A stretch of 64,000 nucleotides of DNA from Gordonibacter urolithinfaciens (GTDB taxonomy: Bacteria; Actinomycetota; Coriobacteriia; Coriobacteriales; Eggerthellaceae). Positions 23,596-32,629 of the stretch are shown here, piece by piece (position 1 is the stretch's first letter; each line of letters starts with the position of its first letter). A program made the position numbers and the translations under genes. Under the pieces are notes generated by a model that worked only from the letters and a program-made list of their open reading frames with translations, was not told where the DNA came from and did no database searches. Location of the stretch: NCBI RefSeq assembly GCF_900199375.1, contig NZ_LT900217.1:1860001-1924000 (forward strand). The letters run 5' to 3'.

Positions 23596-25038
23596 ATGCA
23601 GATCGCATTCGCATTTGCGCGGAAACACCTCGCAGGCGCCGCGGCGGTTCTCTTCGCCGCGGCGCTGGCGGTCTCGTTCGTCTTGCCGGTCCAAGCGCAC
23701 GCGCTCGACGTGGAGCGCTGGACCGCCAAGCCGAACAAGGACGGCGACAACACCACGGTTCTGGGAGCCACGGCGACGCGCGTCACGTGGCAGGGCCAGA
23801 CGGCGGAGGACGAGTCCCTTGCCTCCGTGACCATCGAGATGCCCGAGGGCACCACCGTCGGGGCCGAGAACGTGAAGACCACCGTGCTCGTGGGGCTCGA
23901 TCGCCTGGATGCGGCGTCCGAGGCCGTCGTGGACGGCAACGACGTCACGGTGACGCTCGCCGAGCCTGCGCCGGCCGGTGCGCTCGTCATGGTGGAGTGC
24001 AACCGCACGCTCCTGCCGGGCGGCGGCGGGTCGTTCGGCCTGGCGGGCAGTTACACCACGGCCGACGGGCAGCGCCACGACATGCCGGCCACGGACCAGG
24101 TCATCAACGTGACGGGCACCTCGCCCGCCGAGCAGCTGTCCAGCTGGCTCAACCAGCAGGACTGGGTGAAGGCGTGGAACTCCAACAAGTTCCTGCACCT
24201 GTTCTTCGACCCGGCCATCATCGTCACGTCCGTGCCGGCGCTGTTCGCCGGCTGGCTCGTGTCGATCGGCGTGGTGGTGGTGAGCTTCCCGCTGGCCATC
24301 CCCCTGGGCCTTCTGCTGTCGTTTTTACGCATGGCGAAGCACCGCCTTCCGCGCGCCATCGGCGCCACGTACATCAACATCGTGCGCGGAACGCCGCTGT
24401 TCCTGCAGCTCTACATCGCGTTCTTCGGCCTGCCGCTCATGGGCGTGCAGATGGACAACTTCACCATGGGCGCCATCGTGCTGGTCATGAACTCCAGCGC
24501 GTACCTGGCCGAGATATTCCGCGCGGGCATCCAGTCCATCAGCCAAGGGCAGTTCGAGGCGGCGCGGTCGCTGGGCATGAACGGTGCGCAGACCATGTTC
24601 TTCGTTATCATCCCGCAGACGGTACGGCGTGTGATTCCCACTATGACCAGCGAGTTCATCCTCATGTACAAGGACACCTCGCTCCTGGCCGCCGTGGGCG
24701 TGACCGAGCTCATGATGTACGCGAAGACCATCACGGCCGCCACGGGCAACGTGACGCCCTATATCGTGGCCGCCGGGTTCTACCTCATCGTCACCATTCC
24801 GCTCACGAAGCTCATCAACACCATGGAAGCGCGCATGTCCAACGGGCGCCGCAAGCATAAGAAGGGCCCCGCCGACCGCAGCATCACGTCGGCCGCCTCG
24901 GTGGTGCCTGATTCCGACGCCGGCGTGGCGCGCAGCATCCGCCTGTCCGAGACGTTCGCCGGGCCCGCCTCGCAGACCGACGCGGCAACGCGCATCTACG
25001 AGGATGCGAAGCGCAACGGCAACCATATCAGCCATTAA
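23596..25038 (+). CDS. Amino-acid ABC permease with fused extracytoplasmic domain
   Basis: About 480 aa. The C-terminal half is a standard HisM-type permease with five or six membrane helices and the EAA loop ([21 protein letters not shown]). Unusually, residues 1-35 form a signal peptide or first helix (ending VQAHALDVE) and residues about 35-190 a predicted beta-rich domain outside the membrane before the transmembrane part. A polar tail of 55 residues follows the last helix. ATG 23596 was chosen over the GTG at 23590. It lies 18 bp after the binding protein and 13 bp before the ATPase gene. Confidence 0.88.
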   Translation: MQIAFAFARKHLAGAAAVLFAAALAVSFVLPVQAHALDVERWTAKPNKDGDNTTVLGATATRVTWQGQTAEDESLASVTIEMPEGTTVGAENVKTTVLVGLDRLDAASEAVVDGNDVTVTLAEPAPAGALVMVECNRTLLPGGGGSFGLAGSYTTADGQRHDMPATDQVINVTGTSPAEQLSSWLNQQDWVKAWNSNKFLHLFFDPAIIVTSVPALFAGWLVSIGVVVVSFPLAIPLGLLLSFLRMAKHRLPRAIGATYINIVRGTPLFLQLYIAFFGLPLMGVQMDNFTMGAIVLVMNSSAYLAEIFRAGIQSISQGQFEAARSLGMNGAQTMFFVIIPQTVRRVIPTMTSEFILMYKDTSLLAAVGVTELMMYAKTITAATGNVTPYIVAAGFYLIVTIPLTKLINTMEARMSNGRRKHKKGPADRSITSAASVVPDSDAGVARSIRLSETFAGPASQTDAATRIYEDAKRNGNHISH

Positions 25039-25051
25039 GGAGGTGCGGATC

Positions 25052-25849
<798 letters not shown>

Positions 25850-25862
25850 GGGCTCCTCTTTC

Positions 25863-25965
25863 AGCCGGCCAAAGGCGCGTCACCTGCATAGCCGGCCGAA
25901 GATGTGTTGCCGCATAACCGGCCGAAGGCGTGCCGCCGCATAGAGCCGGCTGGGGGCATGCGTAT
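25863..25965. repeat. Four degenerate about 26-bp tandem repeats
   Basis: Units beginning AGCCGGCC/ACCGGCC and ending GCAT occur at 25863, 25890, 25916 and 25942, with cores like AAGGCG-GT--CC-GCAT. They directly follow the ABC ATPase gene. The unit start GCCGGC is itself palindromic. No gene is evident. Confidence 0.6.
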
Positions 25966-25966
25966 C

Positions 25967-26030
25967 GGGGGAGCCGTCCGGCGCATGGAGAAACCTCCGA
26001 GGTTGACCACATGCGCCGGACGGCCTCCCC
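25967..26030. repeat. Large cruciform-forming inverted repeat
   Basis: 21-bp arms at 25967-25987 and 26010-26030 (core GCCGTCCGGCGCATG) match at 19 of 21 positions. The 22-bp loop contains a second small hairpin, AACCT-CCG-AGGTT. There is no U-run, so it is either a very stable 3' mRNA structure of the ABC operon or a repeat element. Confidence 0.65.
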
Positions 26031-26676
26031 TGCACGCGTGGTCCCTGCCGGCTGGATGGAAAGGCGGCATTTCCGGCGAATGGAAGAGCGGCGTATGGCC
26101 CGCCGGAAGGAAGAGCGGTGCAGGGGCTGGAGGGGAGCGTTGCGCGGCCGACTGAATGGAAGCGGCGGCGGATGCTTGCAGGGGGAAGGGGTCGATGAGC
26201 GGCAAGATATGTTTTTTCCCGCCCCCTCTATCCCGGCGATTCTTCGGATCCCCTCGTTTTGTGCAAAACGCCGCCGTTTTTCCTACGGCAACCGCGGGCA
26301 GCTCCCCTGCATGAGGTTACGATTTGATTCCTTTTTATGCAGAACTATGGAAACAAAGAAGAAGAATATCCAATATGGTCATGATCTCGTTTCGCGCAAA
26401 GCTTCACCAAACCGTAATATTTTTGTGCATATGAACAAGATCATTGTTTTTTTGTTAAAAATCATTCGAAAATTTGTGTTGCAGGTGAACAAAAAAGATG
26501 GTATAACTTCCTCAACGGCAAATCTGGTAAGCATGCGACGGTAGGAAAACCGGGAGCGTCATGAACCACCAGTCTCCCAGCACTCTGAGTTGCAGCGCAA
26601 AAACCAGCAAGCTGCAGTAGTATGTAGTGTGCCACCCAACGGTAGCGAAGAGCGCTGCCACAGAAAGGAGACTGTC
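26031..26676. other. Long A/T-rich leader region of the amidinotransferase gene
   Basis: About 650 bp without a credible gene. From about 26310 to 26510 the DNA turns strongly A/T-rich with several A and T tracts, in contrast to the surrounding GC-rich genome. Such islands are typical targets of silencing or stress-responsive regulators. The final 120 bp form the mRNA leader, with AAAGGAG 7 bp before the gene. Confidence 0.5.
26479..26507 (+). promoter_or_regulatory. Promoter of the amidinotransferase gene
   Basis: -35 TTGCAG (26479-26484), 17-bp spacer, -10 TATAAC (26502-26507) at the edge of the A/T-rich island. Predicts a leader of about 160 nt. Confidence 0.55.
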
Positions 26677-27825
26677 ATGGCGAAGATAGTCAATTCTTGG
26701 AACGACTGGGATCCGCTGAAGCGCGTTATCGTCGGTCGTTGCGACAACTCGATGATCCCCCCCGAGGAGCCCGCGACTTCCGAGAAGGTGCCTGTCGACT
26801 CCGAGATGCGCGGCATGTGGGGCCTGCGTCCCCTCGCCACCGTCGAGCGTGGCAACGAGTGCCTCGAGAACCTCGTGAAGATCCTCGAGGACCGCGGTGT
26901 CGTCGTCGACCGTCCCACCCCGCTGCAGTGGAACCAGGCCATCGGCACGCCGGACTTCCGCAACGACTCCATGATGACCTGCATGCCTCCGCGTGACATC
27001 CTGCTCACCGTCGGCAACGAGATCATGGCCTCCGCGAACTCCTTCCGCTGCCGCTACTTCGAGTACCTGGCCTACTGGCCCCTCATGAAGCAGTACTTCG
27101 ACGAGGATCCCGACTTCCTGTGGACCCAGGCTCCCCGTCCCCGCCTGACGGACGCCTCCTACAAGCACAACTACTACGACGAGAAGATCACGCTGGAAGA
27201 GCGCCTCGTCCGCACGGCCAACAAGGACTTCGTGACCACCGAGGTCGAGCCGATGTGGGATGCCGCCGACGTGATGCGCATGGGCAAGGACCTGTTCATC
27301 CAGCACGGCCTGACCACGAACCGCACGGCCATGGACTGGTTCCAGCGCTACTACCCCGAGTACCGCGTGCACGCCGTGAACTTCCCCGGCGACCCGTACC
27401 CGATCCACATCGACGCCACCTTCGTGCCGCTGCGTCCGGGCCTGATCATCAACAACCCGCACCGCAAGCTCCCCGAAGAGCAGCGCGCCATCTTCGAGGC
27501 CAACGATTGGCAGATCGTCGAAGCCGCCCAGCCGGCCCACGACGAGCCGCCGGCGCTGTGCTACAGCTCCGTCTGGCTGTCCATGAACTGCCTCGTGCTC
27601 GACCCGAAGACGGTCATCGTGGAGGCTTCCGAGGTTCACCAGCAGGAGCAGATGGACAAGCTCGGCATGAACGTCATCCCCTGCGACCTGCGCGACGCCT
27701 ATCCGTTCGGCGGCGGCCTGCACTGCTCCACGGCTGACGTCTACCGCGAGGGCGACTGCCTCGACTACTTCCCGAACCGCGTCAAGGATCCCACCCTGGT
27801 GCGCCCGGAGATGTGGAACGACTAG
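26677..27825 (+). CDS. Glycine amidinotransferase-like enzyme (AGAT family)
   Basis: 382-aa guanidino-transferring enzyme. AGAT moves the amidino group of arginine to glycine, giving ornithine and guanidinoacetate. The AGAT active-site layout is complete: MWDAADVMRMGKD (catalytic Asp about residue 196), PIHIDATF (His244, Asp246) and GGGLHCSTADV with the nucleophile Cys350. The second half closely follows the animal enzyme (WLSMNCLVLDPKTVIVEASEV). Not agmatine or arginine deiminase, whose motifs differ; a true arginine deiminase is encoded at 37787-39004. The acceptor amine could be something other than glycine. The codon choice (many GTC/CGT) suggests high expression. Confidence 0.82.
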   Translation: MAKIVNSWNDWDPLKRVIVGRCDNSMIPPEEPATSEKVPVDSEMRGMWGLRPLATVERGNECLENLVKILEDRGVVVDRPTPLQWNQAIGTPDFRNDSMMTCMPPRDILLTVGNEIMASANSFRCRYFEYLAYWPLMKQYFDEDPDFLWTQAPRPRLTDASYKHNYYDEKITLEERLVRTANKDFVTTEVEPMWDAADVMRMGKDLFIQHGLTTNRTAMDWFQRYYPEYRVHAVNFPGDPYPIHIDATFVPLRPGLIINNPHRKLPEEQRAIFEANDWQIVEAAQPAHDEPPALCYSSVWLSMNCLVLDPKTVIVEASEVHQQEQMDKLGMNVIPCDLRDAYPFGGGLHCSTADVYREGDCLDYFPNRVKDPTLVRPEMWND

Positions 27826-27884
27826 TCGCTTAGCCGCCTAGCACAACAAGCCACTTGCTGAAAGCAAGCGTCGATTAACAGAAG

Positions 27885-27924
27885 AAAGGGGATCTGGCAG
27901 GGTTTATCGCTCCAGATCCCCTTT
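27885..27924. terminator. Hairpin after the amidinotransferase gene
   Basis: AAAGGGGATCTGG (27885-27897) and CCAGATCCCCTTT (27912-27924) form a perfect 13-bp stem ending in a T-run. Confidence 0.8.
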
Positions 27925-27956
27925 CCTGCTCTTCAACCTATACCACCGCATGCACG

Positions 27957-28016
27957 ATTCGGCCCTGTGAGGCCGACTAGGTACCCGTATACCCATTCGG
28001 CCTCACAGGGCCCGAT
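27957..28016. repeat. 20-bp inverted repeat before the DMT transporter gene
   Basis: Arms 27957-27976 and 27997-28016 (core GGCCCTGTGAGGCCGA) match at 18 of 20 positions with a 20-bp loop. Located 55 bp before the transporter ATG, in its likely leader; could act as attenuator or operator. Confidence 0.55.
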
Positions 28017-28071
28017 TTGCGGCTGGCAAAGGGGATTTCCTTTTTCTTGCTACTGGTTTTAAGGAGGACCA

Positions 28072-29238
28072 ATGGCAGATACCAACAAAACCACCAACAC
28101 GCCGGATCTGGGTGACAAGCCCGAGCTCGGCAACGGCAAGGACGGCTCCGGCAGCTACCAGATGAGGGTGGGCTTCGGCACCATCGCCATGCTCATCTCG
28201 GCGACCGGCATGGGCCTCGTGCCGCTGTTCAGCCGCTGGGCCACGCGCACCGACATGTTCAACGGGGCGGCGGGCCTGAACGCCGGCGATTCCATCGGCG
28301 CCCTCATGGCCGTGGGACGCATGGGCATGGGCGTCCTCTTCTTCGTCGTCCTGCTTCTTGCCACGCACAAGGTGCATGTGTTCAAGAAGCTCAAGCTCAC
28401 GCCGGCTATCGCGCTCGGCGGCCTCATGATCGGCATGTCGTTGGCGTGCTACGTCACGTCCACGCTGCTCACCACCGTGTCGAACGCGGTTCTGTTCATC
28501 TACATAGGCCCGGTAGTCTGCGTATTGCTCGCGCGCATCTTCCGCAAGGAGCCTATGTCCAAGCTGCAGTGGATCTGCCTGGGGGCGGTGTTCATCGGCA
28601 TGCTGTTCGGCAACAACCTCATGGGCTTCGGCGACAACGGCTTCTTCGTGGACTTCAACCTCGTGCCGTCCACGCCCGAATTCCCGCAGAAGGGCATCGG
28701 CGATGCGTTCGGCCTCGCTTCCGGCTTCTTCTACGGCGCCTCGATGTTCTTCAACGGCTATCGCAAGGACGCCGACACCACGGCGCGCGGCGTGTGGAAC
28801 TTCATCTTCGCCGTCATCGGCGCCGGCTCCATCACCATCGTGCTGAACTCGCTCGGCAGCATCGACCCGAGCATGGCCAACTGGGCGCTCAACATCCACT
28901 TCACGCCGTTCAACTGGATTGGCGCCGTGCTCCTGTGGATCATCTGCGGTCCCATCGCGCTCGGATTCCTGCTGGTTGCCGGCCGTAACCTGCCTGCCGC
29001 AGACTACGGCACCATCGCGTACTGGGAGGTGCCCGTCGCCATCTTCGTGGGCCTCGTGGTGTTCGGCGAGGCGCTCACCATCAACACCATCATCGGCGGC
29101 CTGCTCATCATCGGCGGCGGCGCAGTGCCCTCCATCAGGGGCATGATCGTCGGCCGCAAGCAGAAGCAGCAGGAGGAGATCAGCGAGAACCTGGCTGCCC
29201 GCCTGGAAAAGGCCGAGGAAGACGAGCATCTGCAGTAG
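28072..29238 (+). CDS. DMT/EamA-family transporter
   Basis: 388-aa membrane protein of the drug/metabolite transporter superfamily with about ten helices in two EamA halves (first from FGTIAMLISATGMGLVPLFS, second from GVWNFIFAVIGAG). Hydrophilic ends: 30 residues at the N-terminus and a charged tail. Strong AAGGAGG site before the ATG. It sits between the amidinotransferase and a small unknown gene, so export of the guanidino product or exchange with arginine or ornithine is a reasonable but unproven guess. Confidence 0.8.
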   Translation: MADTNKTTNTPDLGDKPELGNGKDGSGSYQMRVGFGTIAMLISATGMGLVPLFSRWATRTDMFNGAAGLNAGDSIGALMAVGRMGMGVLFFVVLLLATHKVHVFKKLKLTPAIALGGLMIGMSLACYVTSTLLTTVSNAVLFIYIGPVVCVLLARIFRKEPMSKLQWICLGAVFIGMLFGNNLMGFGDNGFFVDFNLVPSTPEFPQKGIGDAFGLASGFFYGASMFFNGYRKDADTTARGVWNFIFAVIGAGSITIVLNSLGSIDPSMANWALNIHFTPFNWIGAVLLWIICGPIALGFLLVAGRNLPAADYGTIAYWEVPVAIFVGLVVFGEALTINTIIGGLLIIGGGAVPSIRGMIVGRKQKQQEEISENLAARLEKAEEDEHLQ

Positions 29239-29269
29239 GCCGAGCGAGAAGAAAGGAACGGTGTGTCAT

Positions 29270-29830
29270 ATGAAGATCACGACCAATCTGACCCACATCG
29301 CCACCGAGGTCGAGTTCGAGCCTGCCCTGACCGAGGAGCAGCTCAAGGAGGCGTTCGGGGCAGTCGGCCTCAAGGGCTTCCCCGCCGAGCTGGACATTGC
29401 AGAACGCACGGAAGAGCATGTGCAGATGATGGCGCTGGACTCGTTCCTCGGGTTCGCCCAGACGTCGGGCGTGGCGGCCGTCACCTACGATGTGACGTAT
29501 TTCCCGCATGCCGATGACGCCGAGGTGACCTACCAGCTCAAGCAGCTTGCACGCGAGCTGGAGATCAGCGCCGACGTTATCCGCGACGTATGCGCCGACG
29601 AGATCCGCGAGTACCTGGAGCTCGACGCGAAGCGCGATGCCAACGCCCCCGTGCACAGCATCGTGGAATGCTACGTGGGCGGCACGGCGTTCGCCTGGTA
29701 CGGCATGAACGAGTACCCGCGCTTGAAGCGCGTCATCCTGCGCAAGCTGGCCCAGGGCGGTCAACGGGCCAAGCACAACTTCATCATGCGTGCGAGCAAG
29801 GCGCAGGTCGACCTGCTCGAAGATTACTGA
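29270..29830 (+). CDS. Hypothetical protein of the amidinotransferase cluster
   Basis: About 186 aa, acidic and soluble, no signal peptide, no membrane segment, no cysteine motif. Not recognised. The sequence alternates strands and helices (VEFEPALTEEQLKEAFGAVG, then LDSFLGFAQTSGVAAVTYDVTYF). The start could be ATG 29270 or GTG 29261; the AAAGGA site lies between the optimal distances for both. It follows the DMT transporter by 31 bp and is likely co-transcribed. Confidence 0.65.
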   Translation: MKITTNLTHIATEVEFEPALTEEQLKEAFGAVGLKGFPAELDIAERTEEHVQMMALDSFLGFAQTSGVAAVTYDVTYFPHADDAEVTYQLKQLARELEISADVIRDVCADEIREYLELDAKRDANAPVHSIVECYVGGTAFAWYGMNEYPRLKRVILRKLAQGGQRAKHNFIMRASKAQVDLLEDY

Positions 29831-29900
29831 TAGCCGACTGGGCACGACAGGGGTTCTGAAAACGCGGCGGCTCGGTTCTGCCGGCCGCCGCGCCTCGGGC

Positions 29901-29928
29901 ATCGCAGCGTCGGGGTTCTCGCTGCGAT
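29901..29928. terminator. Hairpin in the gap before the MHS permease
   Basis: ATCGCAGCG (29901-29909) and CGCTGCGAT (29920-29928) form a perfect 9-bp stem followed by CTTCCCTT. Probable terminator of the preceding gene. The rest of the gap (29831-30106) shows only another GC-rich hairpin and CGTTATCATAACG near 30050, a 13-bp palindrome. Confidence 0.5.
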
Positions 29929-30106
29929 CTTCCCTTGCCGCCGCTTGCTCCAGCTGGTTTCCGCGCGTTCCGCGCCTTCTCCCAGACCCCGGTCGCGGAG
30001 CGCTGCCTGCCGGGTAAACGTTACATCTTGGTGGTAGGCCGAGTTTTGGCGTTATCATAACGGTTGCTGGAAGCGTATCTCCCCATTTTTGTCAGGAGGG
30101 CTCCAC

Positions 30107-30187
30107 ATGAAGCGAAGGCTTGCCAAGCGGTTTTGTCCCCGGCTCCACAAAGCCGCGCATTTCTTAGGGGACTATCATGAATGTTGA
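30107..30187 (+). CDS. 26-residue leader peptide overlapping the MHS permease start
   Basis: Begins with ATG after a strong AGGAGG site and encodes a basic peptide (MKRRLAKRFCPRLHKAAHFL...) that stops 11 bp inside the permease gene in another frame. It has Lys/Arg/His-rich content. Such a layout suggests translational coupling or attenuation. It could also be chance. Confidence 0.4.
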   Translation: MKRRLAKRFCPRLHKAAHFLGDYHEC

Positions 30188-31526
30188 AAGCGGTACTGCC
30201 AACGCTGTTCCTCCCCGGTCGTTCTCGGAAGAAGAGCAGCATAAAACCCTGAAAAAGGTCACGTTCTCGTCGTTCCTGGGCAATTTCATCGAATGGTTCG
30301 ACTACGCGAGTTATTCCTACCTGGCCACGGTCATCGCGCTCGTGTTCTTCCCGGGCGAGGACCGCTTCGTGGCGGTGATGAGCACGTTCGCCGTGTTCGC
30401 GCTCTCGTTCCTCGTGCGCCCCATCGGTGCGGTGTTCTGGGGGAACATGGGCGACAAGAAGGGCCGCAAGTGGGCCTTGTCCATCTCCATCCTCATGATG
30501 AGCGGTGCGACGTTCCTCATCGGCTGTCTGCCCGGCTACGCCCTCCTCGGCGTGGGCGCGCCGCTGCTGCTGCTTGCGCTGCGCATGGTGCAGAGCTTCT
30601 CGGCCGCCGGCGAGTATGCGGGTGCGGCCACGTTCATCGCCGAGTACGCGCCGAAGAACCACCGCGGCTTCTACTGCTCCATGGTGCCGGCGTCCACGGC
30701 CACGGGCCTGCTCGTGGGCTCGCTGTTCGCCACGTTCATGTTCAACACCTGGGGCGCCACGTCGGACTTCGTCGTGGACTGGGGCTGGCGCATACCGTTC
30801 TTGCTCGCGCTGCCGCTGGGCTACATCACGCACTACATCCGAACGCATCTCGAGGATTCCCCGGTGTACGAGGAGATGCAGGAGCACCTGAAGCAGCAGG
30901 GTTCCAGCGTGAAGCATCCCATCCGCACGCTGTTCAAGAAGCACCTGCGCGTGCTCATCATCTCGTTCGGCGCCTGCGTGTTGAACGCCGTGGGCTTCTA
31001 TGCGGTGCTCACCTACCTGCCGAACTACCTCGAGACCACGCTGAACTACGATCCGAGCGCGGCATCCATCATCACCACTATCGTGCTGGTGGCCTACATC
31101 GGGTTCATCTTCGTGTCCGGCCGCATCTCCGACCGCTTCGGCCGCAAGAAGATGCTCATCATCGCCTGCGTCGGGTTCATCGTGCTCACCATCCCGGCGT
31201 TCATGCTGCTGGGTACGAAGAACTTCTGGATCATCCTGCTGGTCGAGCTGGTCATGTGCCTCATACTCACCATCAACGACGGCACGCTGTCCAGCTACCT
31301 GACCGAGACGTTCCCCACCGACGTGCGCTACTCCGGGTTCGCGTTGAGCTTCAACCTGGCCAATGCCATCTTCGGCGGCTCGGCGTCGTTCATCTCGTTC
31401 TGGTTGATCGATATGACGGGCAACGACATCGCGCCCGGGTTCTACATGGTGTTCATCGCCGCGCTGGCGCTGGTGGCCATGATCCTGTCGCACGAGCACA
31501 CGGGCAAGGACTTGTCCGAGGTGTAG
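30177..31526 (+). CDS. MHS-type major facilitator permease (ProP/KgtP-like)
   Basis: 449-aa transporter with 12 predicted helices. Family marks: FLGNFIEWFDYASYSYLA at the first helix, the loop motif GNMGDKKGRKWAL between helices 2 and 3, RMVQSFSAAGEYAGA on helix 4 and GRISDRFGRKKML in the second half. MHS permeases are proton symporters for organic acids, betaine, proline or similar zwitterions. Given the amidinotransferase and glutamate genes around it, a guanidino or amino-acid compound is possible. AGGGGA precedes the ATG. Confidence 0.88.
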   Translation: MNVESGTANAVPPRSFSEEEQHKTLKKVTFSSFLGNFIEWFDYASYSYLATVIALVFFPGEDRFVAVMSTFAVFALSFLVRPIGAVFWGNMGDKKGRKWALSISILMMSGATFLIGCLPGYALLGVGAPLLLLALRMVQSFSAAGEYAGAATFIAEYAPKNHRGFYCSMVPASTATGLLVGSLFATFMFNTWGATSDFVVDWGWRIPFLLALPLGYITHYIRTHLEDSPVYEEMQEHLKQQGSSVKHPIRTLFKKHLRVLIISFGACVLNAVGFYAVLTYLPNYLETTLNYDPSAASIITTIVLVAYIGFIFVSGRISDRFGRKKMLIIACVGFIVLTIPAFMLLGTKNFWIILLVELVMCLILTINDGTLSSYLTETFPTDVRYSGFALSFNLANAIFGGSASFISFWLIDMTGNDIAPGFYMVFIAALALVAMILSHEHTGKDLSEV

Positions 31527-31562
31527 GCGGGGTGCGTGCGCCGCGCGCTGCGAGGCCTGCCG

Positions 31563-31594
31563 GGAGCCGCTCCGTTGGGGCGGCTCCTTCTTTC
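31563..31594 (+). terminator. Intrinsic terminator after the MHS permease
   Basis: GGAGCCGC (31563-31570) and GCGGCTCC (31580-31587) form an 8-bp GC stem followed by TTCTTTC. Confidence 0.75.
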
Positions 31595-31698
31595 GGCGGC
31601 CGTCCGGGCCGCGGCGGCGGGCCGTCTCGGCACCGGCGCGTATTTCATCGTATAATGGGGCGGTTGCAACAGCGGCAGGGAGCAGGTTGGAGGGGTCT

Positions 31699-32295
31699 AT
31701 GAGCGAATCGTCAACGCCGAAGTCATTGAAGGCTCAGATCACGCGCACGTCGCTCGTGCTCGCCGCCGCCGCGCTCCTGCGCGAGGAGGGTCCCAAGGCC
31801 GTCACGTACCGCAAGGTGGCGAAGTGGGCCGGGGCGGCGTCCTCGTCGGTGGGCTACTACTTCGACTCCGTCACCGAGCTCTTGCACGAGGCGGGCATGT
31901 ACAACATCCAGCTGTGGGCGCAGCGCGCCGAGCGGGTGGCGGATTTGTGCGAGAAGCTGGAGCCCGAGGAATGCCGCGCGCGCATTACCGAGCTTCTGAC
32001 GCGCGCGTGCCTGCCGGACGACTCCATCGTGCCCAAGGCGCACTACGCGCAGCTCATCGGCGCGGCTGATTCGAGCGTGGTCACGGAGGCCTACCGCAAG
32101 GGCCGCGTTCTGCTGGATGCCGCCATCGCGCGCATCCTCGAGCGGGCGGGCGTTCCCATGACGCCGCGCATCGTGGTGGCCATCGTCGATGGTGCCGCCG
32201 TGGCCTCTATCTCCGAGGGTCTGGACGTGCGCGAGACCACCGGCAAGCTGCTCGACGAGGCTATCGAGGCCTACACGAAGGCCGCTGGCTGCTAG
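31699..32295 (+). CDS. TetR-family transcriptional regulator
   Basis: 198-aa regulator with the TetR helix-turn-helix at residues 12-58 (LVLAAAALLREEGPKAVTYRKVAKWAGAASSSVGYYF) and a C-terminal helical ligand domain. ATG 31699 follows GGAGGGG. Single-gene unit between two terminators. It may control the upstream permease or the downstream gadC; no operator could be assigned. Confidence 0.88.
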   Translation: MSESSTPKSLKAQITRTSLVLAAAALLREEGPKAVTYRKVAKWAGAASSSVGYYFDSVTELLHEAGMYNIQLWAQRAERVADLCEKLEPEECRARITELLTRACLPDDSIVPKAHYAQLIGAADSSVVTEAYRKGRVLLDAAIARILERAGVPMTPRIVVAIVDGAAVASISEGLDVRETTGKLLDEAIEAYTKAAGC

Positions 32296-32327
32296 AGGCT
32301 TTCCCGCCGGCCCTGAAAGCCTCTAGC
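32291..32327. terminator. Hairpin overlapping the TetR stop codon
   Basis: GCTAGAGGCTTTC (32291-32303) and GAAAGCCTCTAGC (32315-32327) form a perfect 13-bp stem. The TetR stop codon lies in the left arm. The following 300 bp to gadC show no gene or clear promoter. Confidence 0.7.
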
Positions 32328-32629
32328 TCGGCTTCGCCGTCGTCCGTTTGCGCATCCCGCATCCAGGGGCACCGCTGTATACGCACCTGCGCCCGGCGCC
32401 GTCGTTGCGCCCTTGCCCGGCACCGCGCCTGCATGCGCCTGCAGCCGAGCCTCCTGCACCTCCTTTCATATCCCGAACCTCACGCTTGAGCGACGGGAGA
32501 GTGAACCTTCTTCCCTCCATCGCTCTCCCTTTCCTGCGTCTGGTAGAACGGACGGACGCAAGCAAATGCGACGGCATCCATCTGCCTTTTGGGATGGCGG
32601 CGTCGCCCGTCTAGGAAAGGAGTTGGAGC

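Noticed and set aside
25863-25965. Short CRISPR or riboswitch before the amidinotransferase
   Set aside because: Units are degenerate and contiguous; the distance to the gene is over 700 bp and no known riboswitch core is visible.
26677-27825. Assignment as agmatine deiminase or arginine deiminase
   Set aside because: Catalytic segments match the amidinotransferase family, and the GGGLHCSTADV context differs from both deiminases.
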